Assembly: GCA_012934845.2 (NCBI GenBank)
Contig: WNNJ02002345.1
Coordinates: 1 to 64,000, forward strand
From: Pomphorhynchus laevis
Taxonomy: Eukaryota; Acanthocephala; Palaeacanthocephala; Echinorhynchida; Pomphorhynchidae
DNA: 64,000 bases
Direction: 5' to 3'
Both the position numbers and the translations under genes were made by a program. This document shows positions 60,536 to 64,000 of this stretch, one piece after another. Within the stretch, counting starts at the first letter, position 1, and every line of letters begins with the position of its first letter. Under the pieces are notes generated by a model. The model was given only the letters and a program-made list of their open reading frames with translations, was not told the origin of the DNA and searched no databases.

Positions 60536-61445
60536 GCTCTGTCTAATGCATCTTTCTACTGCGGATGCAGCTGCGCATCTTTGATAAATGATTTAAAGAC
60601 GGAATCTACCCCCTTGGTTGTCGGTCAGTCGAGCTGTAATTCTCTTGGACCCATATCAGCTCCACCAATTCCAAAAAGTATAAGTCTTGATTAAAGTAGG
60701 GAAGTTCTTATTTTCAAATCTACTAAGAATATTGAAAATTCCAGTCATGGTGATGGGAGCTATTCTAACTCTATATATCTCTCCTCAAGTCTTAACTATA
60801 TATCCCTCCTCAAGTCTGGCAAATAATCTAATGAATATAGATTTGACTGTAGACGGTGAGACTGTAGTCATGGATGTTCCAGTACATTTACCTGATGTAC
60901 TAATGATGAATATACATATTGTAAGGTTTTGAATCATGGTCATATATCTGATAATGGGACTGTCAAAAATAAGGAACAAGCGTCAACGATAAGTCAACAT
61001 ACACTATCCGCAGTGTCCAGTGACAGTCTCGAATTGCAAATTGGTAATAATAGGAAACGCACCGCTGATCGATGTAGATCTGTTATCCTGCCCAATGTAA
61101 GAGAATCTTTATTTGAGAACGCGCAAGTACGTCTTAACGAGGACGTCCAGAGTGTGAGGTTTATATTGACGCAGGTACTAGGTTCTTGCAATGTGGATAT
61201 TGTCAAACGTGTTTAACTCGTTGCATTATTTCGACTAGGGTAAGCATGATACACTTAGTAATAGGCCGCGTTTACCCATGGCCGTATTTAGGGAGCAGTC
61301 GCATGCTGAGTTAATTCTTCTGAATTCATATCGTTTAAAATGATCCCATGATAGTCTCTTGAAAGATCATGACGCTCTTCAAAGGGAGAAATTGTCTCAA
61401 GCTAAGAAAGAACTCGCATCTCGTGTTGCGCTTGGTGAGAGCAAT
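60536..61445 (+). pseudogene. CR1-like ORF1 remnant split by two LINEs
   Basis: Begins at the second half of the ORF1 zinc finger (SFYCGCSCASLINDLKTEST), then has RSVILPNVRESLFENAQVRL, EDVQSVRFILTQVLGSCNVD and, near the right end, QAKKELASRVALGES, corresponding to DVDSVKQVLSTVLPTEISVE and SARKELQQRIQNGEK in ORF1 at 20413-21018. Several stops and shifts. The left end is cut by the LINE at 56527-60535, the right end by the LINE at 61446-63818. Confidence 0.68.
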
Positions 61446-61970
61446 ATATAAAAAGGATTTATTTTAACGTGGCAAATACATGCCAGCGAACGCTTACATG
61501 ACCACAACAAAACAAAACTGTGAATCAGGTGTCGAGAAGGTGTGAACGGAGGAGGTGTACGAATGTGATAAACGAGGGGGCGCGGGGGACGTCGAGAGGG
61601 AGTTGATTCCAGGCAAGTGAAACGGCGACGAGGAAAGATCAGCGACCGTAGTTGTTGGAGTAATTGGGAACGTGGGCTAAGAGGGAATTACGGAAACGCA
61701 GCGATAGCGAGGTGGGGCGAGTGTCGTCTAAGAAAGGAAAATTGATGAATGATGGGGATCCGACAGCGATGAGACGAAAAGTTACTAGGAGAAGGCGGAT
61801 TTTGATGCGGATGTGGATTATGGGCCATGAGAGTTGGGCAAAATATGTGGATGTGTGGTCGAAGCGACGGAGACGCAAGAGCACTTGAACGGCGGTGTTG
61901 ATTATTCGTTGTAGGGGTAGGATGATGGATTTTGGAGAAATTGGCGAAAAGGCTAAGGCAGTAATCGATT

Positions 61971-63512
61971 TTAGGAAAAAAAAAGCGATGAAAGAAGATA
62001 CATACTAGAACGGAAGTCGATAAACGGGCGGATACGGCGGATGTCATGGAGAATTAAGTTAGATGAGTGGACCTTGTCACGGACGAAAAGTTTAAGGGAA
62101 AGGTGATCATCGAAATGGAAGCATAATAAAGTGAGATTGTGGACTATAGGGTTGATCGATGAGGCAAAATATACAGTGGGAGGAGATATGTTTGATTTAA
62201 GGGGAAGGATCCACATTATTTTGGACTTTTCGAGCATTAGAACGAGATGGAGATTGAAGAGACGTTTGTAGATAGAAGAAAGACAGTTTGAGGCAGAAAT
62301 GCCGATATCGTGTATGCGATGTGCTGGTGCATGAGCATAGATGAGGATGTCATCGGCGTATTGCATGACGTTAAAGGAGTAAGGTTTGATAAACGGAGAG
62401 AGATCGCCAAGCAGAAGAGAGAAAAGCAGGGGACCTAGGACTGAACCTTGTGGGGCCCCGCAAAAAATAGGGATGGGAGGGGATGATGATGAATTAGTAC
62501 AGACGCGAAAGAAACGGTCGGATAGATATGAGGCAAACCATGCTATGGAGAAGAAAGAAAAGCCGTAATCATAACGAAGGCGAGAAAAGAGGACGGAGTG
62601 GTCGACAATGTCGAATGCGGAGGAAAGGTCGAGGGAGATGAGAACACTATATAGATCCTTGTCTCGAGAAATGAGTAAGTCGTTGTACACTTTTATGCAT
62701 GCGATTTCTGTCGAGTGATTAGAGCGGAAAGCGGATTGGAAAGGAGTGTACAGATTGGATGAGGAGAGATAAGCGTTGATTTGTATTAAGATGATGCGTT
62801 CTAAGAGCTTAGAAAGAGTAGGGAGTAGTGAAATTGGGCGATAGCTAGAAGGAAGGGAGAGATCGAGCGATTGTTTCTTAAGGAGGGGACGAACGATTGC
62901 GGATTTCCGGTGTGAAGGGAAGATACGACTGCGGATGGACGAGTTAAACAAGTATGTGAGAAATGGGGATATCGATGAGCGTATAGATTTTAATATGTGA
63001 GTAAGCAGAGGATCGGCAGGTGATGTTTTGTTGGGCAAGAACATAAGGACAGATGATACTTCTGTAGGTGAGACAGGGAGAAGATGAAAGAGTTCCGGAA
63101 GGATGAGAGTAGACTGAGCAGAGTGGGATAGGATTGAGACCGGGGTGTGAGAGAGCCACGTGGATACTTTAGTCTGGAGAAATGACGAATAATCATTGGC
63201 ATTGATGTTGCACGGCGAAGTGGAGCGAGCAAGGATTGAGTTAAAAGTATGCCAGGGAGTCTTAGAGTGTAATGAAGTGATGATTTTATGCTGCCAGAAG
63301 GAGTTGCATTTGGTACGTAATAGGTTGAGATGAGACCGGCGAAGAGCAAGATAGGAATCACTGAAAGACGGAGTGATCGAGCGGAAATCACGTCTGAGAG
63401 AGCGGTGATAGACTCGAAAAGCATGGCGGAGTCGACGCTTTGAGAGTAGGCATTGGATGCCAAACCATGGGGTACGGTGCAAGCAACGGTGTGGGTGAGA
63501 CTTGAAGGGCAA
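61971..63512 (-). CDS. Reverse transcriptase of the right-hand CR1-like LINE
   Basis: 513 codons. HRTPWFGIQCLLSKRRLRHA, NKTSPADPLLTHILKSI, SSYRPISLLPTLSKLLERII, PFQSAFRSNHSTEIACIKVY, SLDLSSAFDIVDHSVLFSRL, GAPQGSVLGPLLFSLLLGDL (usual GVPQG), MQYADDILIYAHAPAHRI (YADD). The segment missing from copies 1 and 2 is present here, which confirms that they are deleted. The frame ends in the thumb near 61971; the tail follows in other frames (61639-61884 with SPSFINFPFLDDTRPTSLSL). Confidence 0.86.
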   Translation of the reverse strand: MPFKSHPHRCLHRTPWFGIQCLLSKRRLRHAFRVYHRSLRRDFRSITPSFSDSYLALRRSHLNLLRTKCNSFWQHKIITSLHSKTPWHTFNSILARSTSPCNINANDYSSFLQTKVSTWLSHTPVSILSHSAQSTLILPELFHLLPVSPTEVSSVLMFLPNKTSPADPLLTHILKSIRSSISPFLTYLFNSSIRSRIFPSHRKSAIVRPLLKKQSLDLSLPSSYRPISLLPTLSKLLERIILIQINAYLSSSNLYTPFQSAFRSNHSTEIACIKVYNDLLISRDKDLYSVLISLDLSSAFDIVDHSVLFSRLRYDYGFSFFSIAWFASYLSDRFFRVCTNSSSSPPIPIFCGAPQGSVLGPLLFSLLLGDLSPFIKPYSFNVMQYADDILIYAHAPAHRIHDIGISASNCLSSIYKRLFNLHLVLMLEKSKIMWILPLKSNISPPTVYFASSINPIVHNLTLLCFHFDDHLSLKLFVRDKVHSSNLILHDIRRIRPFIDFRSSMYLLSSLFFS

Positions 63513-63818
63513 AAGAATATCGAGAGTGGATGTGAGTTCAGAGTAGAAAAGGAAGGCGAGATCGTTAGGAGATGAATATGTTATTGTGGGTAATGATAGG
63601 TACGATTTGAGTAATGCAGAGCGGAGAATGGAGAGGTCAAGATTTCTCCAAGGGCGACGTAGGATTGTAGGTGTGTGAGGAGGGGTGTGGTTGTGAGTGA
63701 GATCAAGGGTGATAAGAAAGTGATCGGATAGACCAGGATTAGAGATGGACCGTGAGGTCTAGGCAGCAAAATTATCGGGGACAGCGATGATGTCGAGTGC
63801 CCCACCAAGTATATGTGT
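63513..63818 (-). pseudogene. APE endonuclease C-terminal end of the right-hand LINE
   Basis: Reads ILGGALDIIAVPDNFAA, a stop, then NPGLSDHFLITLDL (SDH motif) and RRPWRNLDLSILRSALLKSY into NDLAFLFYSELTSTLDILLP. Truncated at 63818, where unrelated sequence starts. Confidence 0.78.
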
Positions 63819-64000
63819 GCTAAATTTTCAAGTAGTGATGATACGCATTCGAATCAGTTGGTCCCCACTAGATGTATCGCCTCTCGTGAATGTGGAGGGT
63901 TTTGGCAAGGTCTTATAGCATATAAGTGCCTAGCTGATTTGGGATCTGAAGTGTGTCAGATTGCTAGAGATGATATTACTACTCGCACTGTTGTGAATAA
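63819..64000 (+). other. Open stretch at the right edge, unknown
   Basis: The plus strand is open from about 63820 to the edge and reads DTHSNQLVPTRCIASRECGG then FWQGLIAYKCLADLGSEVCQ. I do not recognise it. It could belong to the older ORF1-bearing element that the LINE at 61446-63818 interrupted, or be another element or a host exon. No clear target duplication joins it to the left flank. Confidence 0.3.

Larger units (their letters stand above)
61446..63818 (-). mobile_element. CR1-like LINE, 5'-truncated, RT complete
   Basis: Minus strand. The 3' end (left) has an A-rich tail and the family hairpin in decayed form (ACATGC-CAGC-GAACGC, 61478-61493). RT 61971-63512 plus tail pieces to 61550, and the end of the endonuclease to 63818, where the match stops. 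Same subfamily as 17691-18840. Confidence 0.85.

Noticed and set aside
63838-63860. Possible tRNA B box (GCATTCGAATCAG)
   Set aside because: No matching A box, acceptor stem or cloverleaf around it.

Overview
This is eukaryotic, AT-rich, almost gene-free DNA packed with retroelements. Only one gene looks host-encoded: an intronless inward-rectifier potassium channel (44198-45328, minus strand), a family of animals. The channel plus CR1-like, R2-type, Penelope and Mag-like Gypsy elements fit an invertebrate metazoan. I cannot name the species. I saw no tRNA, rRNA, CRISPR or bacterial-type operon.

Layout. 1-4505: two minus-strand LINEs with a restriction-like endonuclease (RLE) and a cysteine-rich N-terminus, one cut by the window edge and one apparently full length. 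4689-9697: a Penelope-like element (PLE) bounded by inverted repeats, with one CR1-like LINE inserted in its GIY-YIG domain and another in its right terminal repeat. 9870-18840: decayed CR1-like LINEs, including a second copy of a defective LINE already present at 6.5-9 kb. 19.8-36 kb: an alternating run of LINEs meeting at (TAA)n tracts: two APE-type LINEs tail to tail at 23.9 kb, then RLE LINE fragments at 28-30.1 kb and 35.4 kb, with further APE LINEs between. 36.6-44 kb: LTR-element fossils, a second type of PLE fragment, and a Gypsy element (40139-43989) that looks whole. 44.2-45.3 kb: the channel gene. 46-56.5 kb: a CR1-like fragment flanked by a direct repeat of about 150 bp, then a CR1-like LINE split by a second short-LTR Gypsy element (52352-56177). 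56.5-60.5 kb: a LINE of another clade with zinc-knuckle ORF1, nearly intact. 60.5-64 kb: an ORF1 remnant interrupted by one more CR1-like copy.

How the parts relate. The APE LINEs tend to end in a small 3' hairpin followed by TAA/ATT repeats; the RLE LINEs have poly(A) tails and lie between TAA tracts. The simplest reading is that tails of one class became landing sites for the other. Nesting gives relative ages: the PLE is older than both LINEs within it, and the LINE at 48.4-56.5 kb is older than the Gypsy element inside it, whose 71-bp LTRs are identical. Two LINE copies share a deletion of about 250 bp in the reverse transcriptase and a duplicated piece of its catalytic motif, so the defective lineage multiplied, presumably with enzyme supplied by other copies.
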